DNA of 64,000 nucleotides from Gordius sp. MW1 (taxonomy: Eukaryota > Nematomorpha > Gordioida > Gordea > Gordiidae), in the NCBI GenBank assembly GCA_964036665.1, contig OZ038532.1:8060001-8124000 (forward strand), given 5' to 3'. Below are positions 34,013 to 45,700 of this stretch, piece by piece. The position numbers and the translations under genes were made by a program. Below the pieces are notes generated by a model, which was not told the origin of the DNA, did not search any database, and saw nothing but the letters and a program-made list of their open reading frames with translations. Every line of letters starts with the position of its first letter. Position 1 is the first letter of the stretch.

Positions 34013-36533
34013 TCTAAATATATAAAAATCTAAGTCCCTTTTTTTTGAACGCTAATAACTTTTAGAGTTCTCAACCGATTGCCACCAAATTTGGCCAGAT
34101 CATTGCCTTAACATTGTAGATGGTTTATAGATACTTTTTGTCAACCTGCGACAGCGAGAACCCTGTTTTTTGGTAGTCTATACTGCCATCTAGCGGAATA
34201 TTTATACTACGTTTTTTGTACTTATTTATCTTTATGGTGCTACTTATTGTCTTAAACTCTCTTCCACAATAGCTTTATCTTTTTTGTCTCAATATTTTAC
34301 TCAACTACGCCCGTTTTTTTTACAATGTATAAAGCTGTAACAAATAAAAATTCTCACTACCGTAAAACATCACCATTTTCTTAAATAAATAAAACGCGCG
34401 CTTTTAGAAATATTTCCACGTTTTGTGCTTTTTTGCTATTTTAGTTCGGTTAAGTACAAAAAGATTACTTTAACGGTAAGTTGATAAATGCAGACAATGT
34501 TTAACCGACAAACTTGAAATGCAGTTATATGAGCTATTATTCATACAAAATAATGCTTCGAGAGCACGAAGAAAATCATATTTAAAATGCCGCTAAATAT
34601 TCCATCAATGCAATATGTTAGCCAAAATTGAATCGGAACGTCTGCTCTACATTAGTTAGATTACGGGCAGTGATGGGTATCCTTTATAAAAAAGAAGATC
34701 AACAGAGGATGGTGGTAGCGTGGCAACCATTCAACTGCGGAACGCAATAGTCTAGGTAGATAACTCATGGGTTTAGGCCCCTCCCCACTTAAATGACAAA
34801 ATAATTCTGGGTATGCCTGCATTATGTCGATCTGCTGCTGCTCCAATTTATATAGACTTACATCTTAAACAAAAATACAACCAAGATGATCTTTTGTCTT
34901 TCACGCGATCTAATGTTCCAAAGATAGCGACGCAACAAAAAGCCATTTACAATAAGATTTTGCTTGCTGTTATTAAAGATTAAGGAGAAGTCTTCTTCTT
35001 AGATGCTTGAGGAGGAACTGGTAAAACTTTCCTACTGACATTGCTCTGGCAACTATTCGTTCCCAAATTAATATGGCCGTGGCTCTAGCGTCTTCCGGAA
35101 GGGCTGTCAAATTATTACCCGGGAGAAAAACTGCTCATTCACCATAAAAATTGCCTTTAAACGCTTATTACTGTGAAACTCTAATGTGCGACATTTCCAA
35201 AACATATGGAATGGGTAGAGTATTTCAGAAGTGCAAGCTTATCGTTTGGGATGAATGCACAATGGATTATGAAAAATCGTTCTGCTCTAATCGGTAATCG
35301 CAAAATTTAGAAAGAACCCTCAAACCTGTTGACGCAAGGTTATTGCTTGCAGGAGATTTCAGGCAAACTTTACCTGTTCTCTTACGATCCACCCCTGCGG
35401 GACGAAATTAATGCCTGCCTAAATTATTCTATTTTGTTGCCTTATGTCAAAACATTAAATCTAACTACTAATATGCGTGTAGTATTTCAATCATCCTGTA
35501 TGTGAGATATTCTCCCATTAATTACTAGAAATTGGGAAGGGAACCGTGCACGTTGGTATATGCTCAGGACGGATTTCTTTTCCTACCAACATTTGCAATT
35601 TTGTTCCATCTAAACTGCTTGGTTGATAAAGTGATTCCAAATATTAACGCCCATTATCATGATCAACTTTGGCTCCGCCAACGGGCTATTCTCGCCCCCA
35701 AGAATAATGACGTCCACGAGCTTAGCAATCTCATTCTGTTTGACATTCAAGGCGATCCAATTACTTACAAATCGGTTGACACTGCTTTTGTTATTGATGA
35801 CGCAAATTATCCAATCGAATCTTTCAATTCAAATGATTTGGCAGGGATTCCACCTCACATTTTGCATTTAAAAATTGGCGTACCAAGTATCGCGATGTCC
35901 AATTTCAGTCAGCCAAGACTTTGCAATGGTTTACGTCTCGCTGTTAAATGCTTATGTGCAACGTTGAAGAAGCCACGATTTTGACTGGACACGTGCATTT
36001 TTAAATTTAATAACTCCATAAGATGTAGAGCTGTATATATCTTCATTTTAGCCTCTCTACTAATACCAATATGTTTCCTCCCCACCAACCATATCAATCT
36101 CCCAGAATTCAAACTTATTTTTAAGTATATTTAAGCATAGTTTTCTTTCTGCCGTCCGAAGACAGGCCCGAACCTGGCCCGACGGGTCGGGCATATCTTA
36201 ACATCACTCAGGTAAAGTGAAAACCGTATATGTACAATCAAAATATTAATATACCCATGGGCTTAGCAAGTGCAATTGTTTATGAATTTTTGTTACCCAA
36301 CTATGCATATTATCGTTAACTTCGCACTTTTCAACATATAAAATTAACAAATACCTTATAAGTATTTTAAACTATTATAAATCTATTTAATTATGAATAA
36401 GTATGCCTTTCCCTATATTTTTTTACATCATAAACGATTTACCCAAATTTTTCATAACTGTTTTATTAATTCATACTAATTATTTAGCTAATTAAGGACT
36501 TAGCCAAAGCAACGCTTGGTCGGGCACAGCTAG
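34013..36533 (+). mobile_element. Decayed Helitron with helicase remnant
   Basis: The 5' end is TCTAAATATATAAAAATC preceded by A, followed by the animal Helitron lead-in (AACCGATTGCCACCAAATTT, GGCCAGATCATTGCC). The 3' end has the CCAAAGCAACGCTTGG hairpin and CGGGCACAGCTAG followed by T. Plus-strand translations give pieces of the PIF1-like helicase: GGTGKTFLLT (Walker A, about 35010), IVWDECTM (Walker B, about 35240), then IPNINAHYHDQLWLRQRAIL and APKNNDVHELSNLI, GDPITYKSVDTAFV, IPPHILHLKIGVPS and CNGLRLAVK. Several stops and frame changes separate them and no intact Rep domain was seen, so it is dead. Confidence 0.8.
35532..35984 (+). pseudogene. Helitron helicase C-terminal fragment
   Basis: This is the longest open piece of the Helitron, about 150 codons. 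It covers the C-terminal PIF1-like helicase blocks: WLRQRAILAPKNNDV, then YKSVDTAFVIDDANYPIE, then the DLAGIPPHILHLKIGVPS strand and PRLCNGLRLAVK. It has no proper start, and the downstream end shifts frame before the usual end of the protein. Confidence 0.75.
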
Positions 36534-36789
36534 TATGATATATATAAAACTAAACCTATAAAAAATAAAGCACAACAATTTTAGGCCCAGTAATGTTAAT
36601 TTTAAAATAAAACTAATTTTTACAATTAAACAGTTAAATTATAAAAAAATTCGAACTAAAAATAAAATCTCACCTTCCATAAATACCAACATGGTCATAA
36701 CGATTTAAATAATTTAAAACATAAATAAAATAACCATTTACAATAGTAAAATTTTGGTAAAATGCTAAAAAACATCGTTTTTAACCTTA

Positions 36790-37219
36790 GACTATATAGA
36801 CTGCTCATGCCATATGTTGCATATGGGTAATTGTGTGTCTCATTTTCCTCCATTTTGAAGAGTGTATTTGCTGTATTTTAACCATGTAATTTTGACCTAT
36901 AACAGTCAATTTACCTTCCTCACTAGTTTATAAATTAAAAAAAAACGTTAATAAATTAATATTATACAAAATATTGATGGCACTATATTATTAAACGAAC
37001 TTTAATCGCAGTTTTTACATTTTTATATGTATTTTTTAAATGATATTTATTTTAAATGCTGTTTTTGATATCTACCCACTTTAATATTTTTTTATTTGCC
37101 CTTTTAAAATTATTTAATTTGCGAAAATTACTAATTTCTATATGCTCACAACGTTACAATCCTCGTTTGGTGGAAAAAAGCGTACACATTTTGTGCGTTG
37201 ATGAGCAGTCTATTTAGTC
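36790..37219. mobile_element. TA-flanked MITE, copy 1
   Basis: The left end GACTATATAGACTGCTCATG and right end ATGAGCAGTCTATTTAGTC form an inverted repeat. The interior shares CATATGTTGCATATGG, CCTCCATTTTGAAGAG and CACATTTTGTGCGTT with the copy at 40285-40723. A TA stands at the left edge; the right edge reads TT. It is non-coding. Confidence 0.75.
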
Positions 37220-37401
37220 TTGTTTTTAACTCAATCCTTTCTATAAAAAAACCATCTAAAATTTTGCTAAATATAACCCACAACTTGTAAACCTTATATA
37301 ATTGTTTAAATCTATAACGTAATTGTAAATATTTTATTTTAAATAAAATTCCACTAATTAGTAGTATATGTGTTGTTTTTATTTATATATTTAAATACTT
37401 T

Positions 37402-38338
37402 AGAGGTGGGCGCGGGCCTAATTTTTTATTCACGGCCCGCCCACTCACGGTGGTATTAAAAAAAATTCACGCCCACTCACGCTTACCACTAAAAATTTTT
37501 TGACCCCCCCGCTCACGAAAGGCAATATTTTGATTCACGCACGTCACGCCCGAAAATTCACGGTGTTTTTAAATTTTTCAAAATTGGCACTTTTTTGAAT
37601 TTATTCTATTTATTCCTATAATTCCATAACAAAAAATAAATACAATTTATAAATCGAAATTTTTATTTAAAAAAAGAATAATATCCATGTTTTTTGAGTT
37701 TAATTGTTAATAAAGAAATAATTATAATATATTAATATAATATTATAGATTCTACTCCTTTACTACTCATACATTACATTAAAGCATTTATTACAAATAA
37801 TAAAAAGTAAAAACTTTTAATGACATTTGTAAATACTAAAATTTATAATTTAATGCGAAGAATTACATTTTCATTGTAAAATAATATATATAATAATAAA
37901 ATACTTGAAAGAAGAGCACATTATACATGTAAATAAGCTTGTTGATTAATTTGATTTGAACATATAAATTTTAAAAGAAAAAGCTAGCAAAAGTAAATAT
38001 AGGTTCACTCGGATGTTGTTTATAAAATGCGAAAGATTTTTTGTTTTCAAAAACTAATCTTTTTTTTTAAAAAAACTAAATTAAATTAAATAATAAATAA
38101 TATATATATTTTTAAAATTATAAATCTGTAAATTTATATTAATAAAAAACAATTTTAAAAATTAAAATTTCCGTGATTTATGGAAATTTGTGTTCACGCC
38201 CAATCACGTAAGGGGAAAATTTTGGAAAGGCCCGTCACGCCCAGTCACGCCTAATAATTTAAAATTTCTTCACATTCACACCGTGACCCACCGTGACACT
38301 GTGGGTCACGCGTAATTTCACGGCCCGCGCCCACCTCT
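37402..38338. mobile_element. GC-ended inverted-repeat element
   Basis: The 17-bp ends AGAGGTGGGCGCGGGCC and GGCCCGCGCCCACCTCT are perfect inverted repeats. Subterminal tracts repeat CACGCCCACTCACGC and CACGGTG. The 600-bp core is AT-rich and without a transposase. The ends resemble hAT types, but I cannot find a convincing 8-bp duplication. Confidence 0.7.
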
Positions 38339-40284
38339 ACTTATATATCTCTTAGTATATGACTAAAGAGTCTAACAAATTAAGTCACTATGCTTTTAGA
38401 GAAGATCGAATATATCTAGTTTGAGAAATAAGGTTGCTTAATTATATTGTTAAGTTTTAATCAATGAAAAACTTTATATAAACATGCGATCACTATATAT
38501 TATAATAGCCTCGAATTTAAAAAATATTAATAATGTATTTTAATTCTTGAGTTTAGTTAGGGTAATTTTGTTTGTTGTGTCTCGAGTTATAGTTATTTTT
38601 TATTCACATGGTGTATTAATGAATGCTACACCGCTAGTAATTTGAATATATGAATATAATATGTGCATGTGCCTATACATACATCTCAAAAATTGTCTTC
38701 AATATTTTTCTCATTTAAAACTTATTAGATAACATTACATAATAAATCTTTTGGAACAAATTGAATAAAAGGGCTATTGAGTTCTTTATTTATTTTTGCT
38801 CTCGTCAGGGGCGTAGGCAGAATTGCCTAAAGGGGGGGGGGGGTTCAAAAAAATGTGATAATTAATATTATGAAACATAAATTTATTCAGATTATAGATG
38901 CACTATCCAATTAGGGGGGGGGGGTAAATTTGGTCTGAAATGATTCGATTAAAATTTTTTTTTAATAAATTCAATATCTACGATAAATGATATCTTCAAA
39001 GACCCAAATTGCAAAGAAATACTTCCAATTTTTATGTTTATGGTAATTAGGGCCATCATTAAACTGAACACATGCACGGGCCTTTTAGGCTTAATTAGCC
39101 GACCAGTACCAAAAATTGTCAGGCCCGGGACCGTTAAAACGAAATTGTAGACCCGAGCCTGCCCCGCTCATTTTTTGCAAAGCGTAGTCAGAGCCTACAC
39201 CCTTCCCGCAAAAAATGCCTATATATTCTGCGGCGTTTTAAACATTTTCTGTCAATACTAAAACAATTATTTATATGTTAAAAATGTTCAATATTAATCA
39301 TGTTAAAAAAATCAGTCACAGACTTTTGTTTCTTTAAACAAGCTATGTGCCGTAATTTTCATTAATAGCACTCCAAGCTGCATAAAATAAAACCGTTTTT
39401 GATAATTGAAACTCTATGAAAGGTAAATTTTATTTAGCTTAAATTACCTATTTTTTTAATTTTTTACCATCTCTTTACTAAAAAAATTAAAACTCATGAA
39501 ATCCACTTATTTAAAATCACAAGTTCTATGAATAGATAACGAACAAAAATTAATATTGATTTTATTATATTATGAAGTTGAATAATAATAAAATCTTATA
39601 AACATCATAAAAATCATCATTTTTTATATATTAAAAGGCACAAATAAAAAGATTGATATAGTTTTGGTGGCCGAATCCGACCTTACTTATAGCTAGGCCC
39701 GTCCTGAACATGTTTTATTACCATAACGCTCGACCCTGGCCCGCTAAATTTTTTACCAAAAATTTCATCAATCGGCTTAGACGATGCTAGCTATATTTGC
39801 TTTGATAAAGTTAGCTATATCATGAACACTAAAAAGTACACTTTAAAAATCAATTTATTAAACCATGAAGAATATTAATTTTAATTAAATTTTCTCATCA
39901 TTTCTAATGTACAATAAGAACATGTCGCTTTTCTAAAGAAAAGCGACATACCTCTAGTTTCCATTAAATGTTTAAAAATGAAGCATGCGTGAATGAAATG
40001 TGCAAAACGCTTTGTAAAATCATTGTCATTAATGAGTAAATATTATTTGTATTTTATTAATTTCAGTTCAAAATAACGACAACTAATAACAACGACAACT
40101 GTAACAAATTAGACATAAAGTCTAAAATCAAAATTAACAAAATATATGAACATATGTTTAAACTAATATATGTATATAATAAAATATATAGAATTATACA
40201 TAAAAAATTTGTACATATTTTATATAATATAATAAACACTAATATAAATTTATGAAATACATGTTATGTTGGTATAGAGTCATA
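38339..40284. other. AT-rich block with worn repeat pieces
   Basis: No gene is seen. GGGGCGTAGGCAGAATTGCC near 38808 followed by a G run looks like one end of a GGGCGTAGCC-family relative. The stretch 39072-39760 holds CACGGGCCTTTTAGGC, GGCCCGGGACCG, AGGCCCGTCC and CTGGCCCGC, which suggests an old hAT-type element with eroded ends. Confidence 0.35.
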
Positions 40285-40723
40285 GACTAGATAGACTCCT
40301 CATGCCATATGTTGCATATGGTTAAATGTGTGTCATATTATCCTCCATTTTGAAGAGGGCAACTGGTGTATTTTAACCATGTAATTTTGCCCTATAACAG
40401 TCAATTTACCTTCCTCACTTTTATAAATTAAAACGAACGTCAATAAATTAATATTATACAAAATAGCAGTTAATATTGATGGCGCTATATTATTAAACAA
40501 ACTTTAATCGCATTCTTAATTTTTATGTATTGTGTAAATGATATTTATTTTAAAATGCTTTTTTGACATCTACCCAATTCAATATTTTTTTAAATTACCT
40601 TTTTAAGATTATTTAATTGGCGAAAATTACGAATTTTTGTATGATCACCACTTTATAATGTTCCTTTCAAAATGGTGGAAAAAGGGTCCACATTTTGTGC
40701 GTTAATGAGGAGTCTATCTAGTC
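40285..40723. mobile_element. TA-flanked MITE, copy 2
   Basis: Ends GACTAGATAGACTCCTCATG and ATGAGGAGTCTATCTAGTC are perfect inverted repeats, flanked by TA on both sides (40283-40284 and 40724-40725), as for mariner-type targets. The interior matches the copy at 36790 along its length. No transposase is present. Confidence 0.8.
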
Positions 40724-40930
40724 TATGTATAGAGTAGCATATATGTCGAATTTGAAGAATGAATTCGACGTAGAATTACATCGCAAATTATATGTACCCA
40801 TCAATTAATTTATTTATTAAAATTTAGGATCCGCGCGCGATGGTCTATTAAATTTTCACTGATTAAAAAGATTACATTTTTCCCGTAAATTTATTCACTA
40901 CTCAAAAAAAGGAGAAAAATATATCAGTAA

Positions 40931-41687
40931 TGTTAAGTTCGCCTAGACAGGAAATTCACTTAACAGGAAACGAGGGGTTACTACTGGTTTGGACTTTAAA
41001 TCTGAACGGGAAAGTTACTATGGGTGACGACTATTTGACAACTACCAACTACACTTTAACTATTGCTTTATTGTAGAAACTATACACACATGTCGCTGAT
41101 AATATCATAAGTCTACGATCGGGGTATAACAGGCGTAATAAGAAAGGGAATACGGGGAATAATGATTGTACCACTATTTTGGATTTTTCAATTGCGACCG
41201 GGAATATATTTAACAGTCAGTTTTTCTCGGGGGAGGGGAAAATCACTCTATCGAAACTTGTTCAAAAATCAACGCTCTGCTTCGTATCCCTTTTGCTGGG
41301 GCTTATATAGGTTTTATATTCCCTTGGCCTAGATCTTTATCCTTGAAACTTCTTTGCTTTTCTAACCCTTTTTCCATGCCAACTTTTGATGAATGGCCCT
41401 TCACTTCCCTTGCCTTTCCACGGCCTCTGGAATCCTTATCTGACAGTTCTAGGTTTCCCCTACCTTTCTTGTGCCAATTCAATATTTATTACCCGGTTCT
41501 GTCGCCTTCTTGCTTCTTTCTGCTACCTCTTTCAGGCCAAGTTTTAATTTATAGCTGTATCCTTGCACTACTTAACTACCCGCCCAAATTTCATGACCTT
41601 CCTTCTCCTTTAGCTTAGCTTTCCCCTCATCACGTGTCATCCCCATCACGTGTGGTAACCAAATATGGAATTCTCATGGATATGACA
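40931..41687 (-). repeat. 3' LTR of the Ty3/gypsy element
   Basis: A 757-bp terminal repeat, the downstream LTR in the minus-strand sense. A GCTTATATAGG stretch and GC-rich patches lie inside. An open frame in it is repeated exactly in the other LTR and is not a gene. Confidence 0.93.
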
Positions 41688-41768
41688 CCTCCCTTTTTTC
41701 GGGCATCAAGTCTCGGGGGGGGGGTCTTTTGGTTGCGTGTTCACGATGGCTGAAACCAGTGGTCGCAG

Positions 41769-41950
41769 GTGGGTGAAACAGATGGTTGGTTCAGGTGGGT
41801 GGAACAAGTGGTTGTCGCAGGTGGGTGGAACAAGTGGTTGTCTCAGGTGGGTGGAACAAGTGGTTGTCTCAGGTGGGTGGAACAAGTGGTTGTCTCAGGT
41901 GGGTGGAACAAGTGGTTGTCTCAGGTGGGTGGAACAAGTGGTGGGGTCTT
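41769..41950. repeat. 26-bp tandem repeat in the LTR element
   Basis: Seven units, starting at 41769 and every 26 bases after that, share GTGGGTGGAACAAGTGG followed by TTGTCTCAG with small changes. They lie between the last ORF and the 3' LTR purine tract region. Two overlapping open frames here only reflect the periodicity. Confidence 0.9.
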
Positions 41951-42333
41951 TGAATGGTTGGGATTCTCCAATTTTGATCGTTCGCTTCCTAGTTCTTGTT
42001 TAAGTTTTCCAGTTTCTATTTTGCTCCTTTTGATTGTCCTTGTGATACGTCACCTATTATTAAATATAAATGCTGCCCGATCCCTACTACAGGATCAGTA
42101 GCCATGTCACCCTTCTAATTTTAAACACTTTCAAGTCATAAACCCTTTTATTTCCAAGACTCTTTATTATCATCCAAGAATAACACATCACTCGGTGATT
42201 AAATTATATACATAACCGAACACACAATGAATAATTATATCAATACCACGTCACACGAAAAATCTATTATATAAATAACAGTTTACACGGAAAACAGATT
42301 ATATACATAGACGGGCAATTGTCTCGTCGTTTT

Positions 42334-42681
42334 TTACTCCTTCATTTCTTCTAGTTTGAAATTTTTCAACCTCTCTTCAATTTCCTCCCAAATGTTAGTT
42401 GGGGGTTTAGATTTCGTCTGGGTTTCTCCCTCTGTCTGGGTCCCTATACTCTTAAAATTGTCCTCCCTTTTCGCTTTCTCCACCTTTTCTCTAGTCCATC
42501 TCCTTTTTATCCCTCTATTTGTACATTTTCTCCCCCTGCTCCTCCAGGGGCATGTCTGCCACCGATGAGTCCCTCGCTCATCACATATGTAACAGATAAT
42601 ACCCTCCATCTGTACATCTGCCCAGTACCTACATTGCCATGTTCTATGGCTACTATATTCCCAACACACTTTGCAATGCAC
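42334..42681 (-). CDS. Extra zinc-knuckle ORF downstream of pol (LTR element)
   Basis: A 115-codon ORF after pol in the same element. It encodes two cysteine-histidine clusters, CKVCWEYSSHRTWQC and CYICDERGTHRWQTC, both CX2CX5HX4C, one residue longer than the usual retroviral zinc knuckle. A basic then acidic tail follows. An accessory nucleic-acid-binding protein is possible. No env-like membrane segment is seen. Confidence 0.6.
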   Translation of the reverse strand: MHCKVCWEYSSHRTWQCRYWADVQMEGIICYICDERGTHRWQTCPWRSRGRKCTNRGIKRRWTREKVEKAKREDNFKSIGTQTEGETQTKSKPPTNIWEEIEERLKNFKLEEMKE

Positions 42682-42799
42682 CTATAATAAAATCATTTCA
42701 TTTCTTACTCAGGATCGCGAGTTATAACATGTTTATACTTAAATTACACTCTTTATTTACACACATCTATATATATATATATATATAAATTTTTTTTTT

Positions 42800-45700
42800 T
42801 TATCGCTTCCTTAATTGGTCCACATGTCTCCATAATTCTGCTCCATTTTCTATAGCCACTCTTAACCTCCATTCCCCTTCAATTGCTATCACTATCCCTT
42901 TTTCCCATTTATACTGCCCCTGATACATCTTTACCCATACTTTATCCCCTAATTTAAACCTAATCATATTAGATGTCGCTGTCCTGCCTTCGTTTTTCTT
43001 TAAGGCATCTAGGGGCATTCTCCCCTGTCGTCCTATAAATTTCATTGATGGGGACTTTCCCTCCAAGCCCTTCGCATTGTGGTACATCATTTGCATTTGC
43101 CATTGTTCGCCCTGTCCATGTTTCTCTTTTCTAATCCATCCCTTTACAATACCCACCATCCTTTCCGCTTGTCCATTTGAACTTGGATGATAAGGCACTG
43201 TAATTATATGTTCGATACCCTGACTTCCACAAAATTCCTTAAAACTTCTACTGATAAATGCCGGTCCTCCGTCCGATACTATCCTTTTTGGCAGCCCATA
43301 TCTGGCTAATAACTCTTTTAAAATCCGAATAACTATTCTCGTGGAACTTCCACTTACCTTTGCGTATTCCACCCATTTGGTGCAGGCATCTACTACTATA
43401 AAATACACCTTTCCCATACACTCAAAGAAGTCAAGATGGATCCGATCCCAGGGCTGTTGCGCCTTCGTCCAACTACTCCTTTTTTCTTTTGGTGGCATCG
43501 CCGCTATTAGGTTACATGCCTCGCAACTGCGACATACATTTTCTATATCTTTAGATAGTTCGGGCCACCACGCGTATTCCCGTGCCCACCGTTTCATTTT
43601 TACAATGCCCTGATGTCCTCGATGTAGTTCTTCTAATACTTGGTTCCTAAGATTCTTAGGTATCACTAATCGCAAACCTTTAACCACACATTCGTCGACC
43701 ACACTCATTTGTTTCTTCACCTTTTTATATCCTAATAACGCCAGTGGCCAATCTGCCTCTCCTCGCAGGCATTTTTTTAACTTTATCATTTCCGCATCAT
43801 TTTTAGATTCTTCTTTCACATCATTCCACGATATTGGACCTCCTTCGGCGATATGTAAAATACAAGGGGTATCATCTTGATTGTAGATCGCTTCCACTGA
43901 TTCGTTGCTTTCTTTGTCCTCTGAACCGACTATTTTTTCTTCCATATGCATGCGTGATAGGGTATCTGCTAGATAATTATCCTTCCCTTGACGATAAACT
44001 ATGTTCATGTCGAAGGCTCCTACCACTACTAACCATCTTTGTAGTCGCGACGATAACATTAAGTCATGATTGTCTTTCCGAAATAACGATACCAGTGGCT
44101 TGTGATCCGTATACACTATAAAGTGCTTGCCGACTATGTATTCTCGACACTTTACCAGTCCATATACCACTGCTAACGCTTCTTTTTCAATAACAGAGTA
44201 CCTTAATTCCGGATCTCGAAATTTGCGTGAAAAATACATCACTGGTAACTCCATTCCATCAACTACCTGGAGTAAGGCCCCTCCGATCGCTTCTTGTGAC
44301 GCATCTACCACGATATGTATTTCCTTATCTGGGCTGAAACATCTTAACACAGGAGCATTTACGACGCATTCTTTAAGCTCTTGAAAACTTGTTTCTGCTT
44401 TCTGATCCCATTGGAAAATGGTATTGACTTTTATAAGATCGTAAAGTATTCCTGCGCGGGCTGCAAATCGCGGTCTATATTTGTGGTAGTAGTTTACCAA
44501 CCCTAAAAAAGATTGTAACTCCTTTTTAGTTTTTGGGGGACGTATATTTTTGAGTGCCCCTATCTTGTTTTCCAGTGGACGAATGGTACCACCTTCAATG
44601 ATATGTCCCAAGTATGATATTTTGTTCACCTTGAACACGCATTTTTCTTTAGATATTTTTAATCCATTATCTTCAATTATTTCCAAAACCTCTTTTAATC
44701 TAGTGTTATGTTCCGTCTGATCACGACCAGCAATTAACAAGTCATCTATATAGTAAAAAACTCCTTCCAAACCTTGGAACAGGGCATTCATGGACATTTG
44801 AAAAATTGGTGCCGATATGCTGAGGCCGAACGGTAACCGTAAAAAAGTGTAAAGGCCTAAATGTGTATTTATTGTCAAACTTTGACTCATCTCCTCCGAC
44901 ACTTTTAACTGTAAGTATGCTGTTGTAAAATCGATTTTTGAGAAAACCTGGCATCCATTTAATTTAACCAAAATTTCTTCTAAACGTGGTAAAGGAAATC
45001 GGACCAATTCAATACATGGGTTAAGAGTTATACGGAAATCCGCACATAACCTCAGTTTACCATCGGCTTTGCGTACAGGTACTAATGGTGTGGCCCAATA
45101 ACTAAATACTACTGGTTTAGTGATCCCTTCATTCACCCATTTTCTTAATTCTTCCTCAATTTCTGCCCTCCATTCGTATGGCACCCTTCTAGCTGGACAA
45201 AATTTCGGTTTTACTCCTTCCTTAAATTTCATTGTGGCTTCAAAATTCTTCAAACAACCCAACCCTTTTGTAAAAATTAACGGAAATTTATCCCACACGT
45301 CCAGTTCTTTCTCCTCCTCCTCTTTTTTTTTAGATTGTATTTCTACTCTTATTAAATGATCATACTCCCCCGGCTTACCTTTAATTATTCTTAGCCATTC
45401 TACCTCGAAACTACTTATCCAATCCCTCCCAAAAATATTGTTCGTACTGGCCTCCGATACATATAATTTTAAACTTTTATGAATATTATTTATAGTTACA
45501 CGCGCCCAACACGATCCTAACAACTTCACACTCATATTATTAAATACTCGCACTTCCAATTTTAAATCCTCAAATAATCCACCATTATCAATTTTAACCC
45601 AATCATCTTGATTAATTACGGTTATGGATGAACCAGTATCAAATATAAAATTAAATTGAATTTTATTACAAGTTATTTTTACGCGGGGAACCCGATTATC

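Noticed and set aside
34661-34846. Minus-strand open frame inside the Helitron
   Set aside because: It opposes the helicase remnant and has no family features.
41343-41618. 91-codon open frame, repeated exactly at 48044-48319
   Set aside because: It lies entirely within both LTRs and has no protein features.
42768-42790. AT dinucleotide run after the pol ORF as a functional site
   Set aside because: A short microsatellite in an AT-rich context, with no further evidence.
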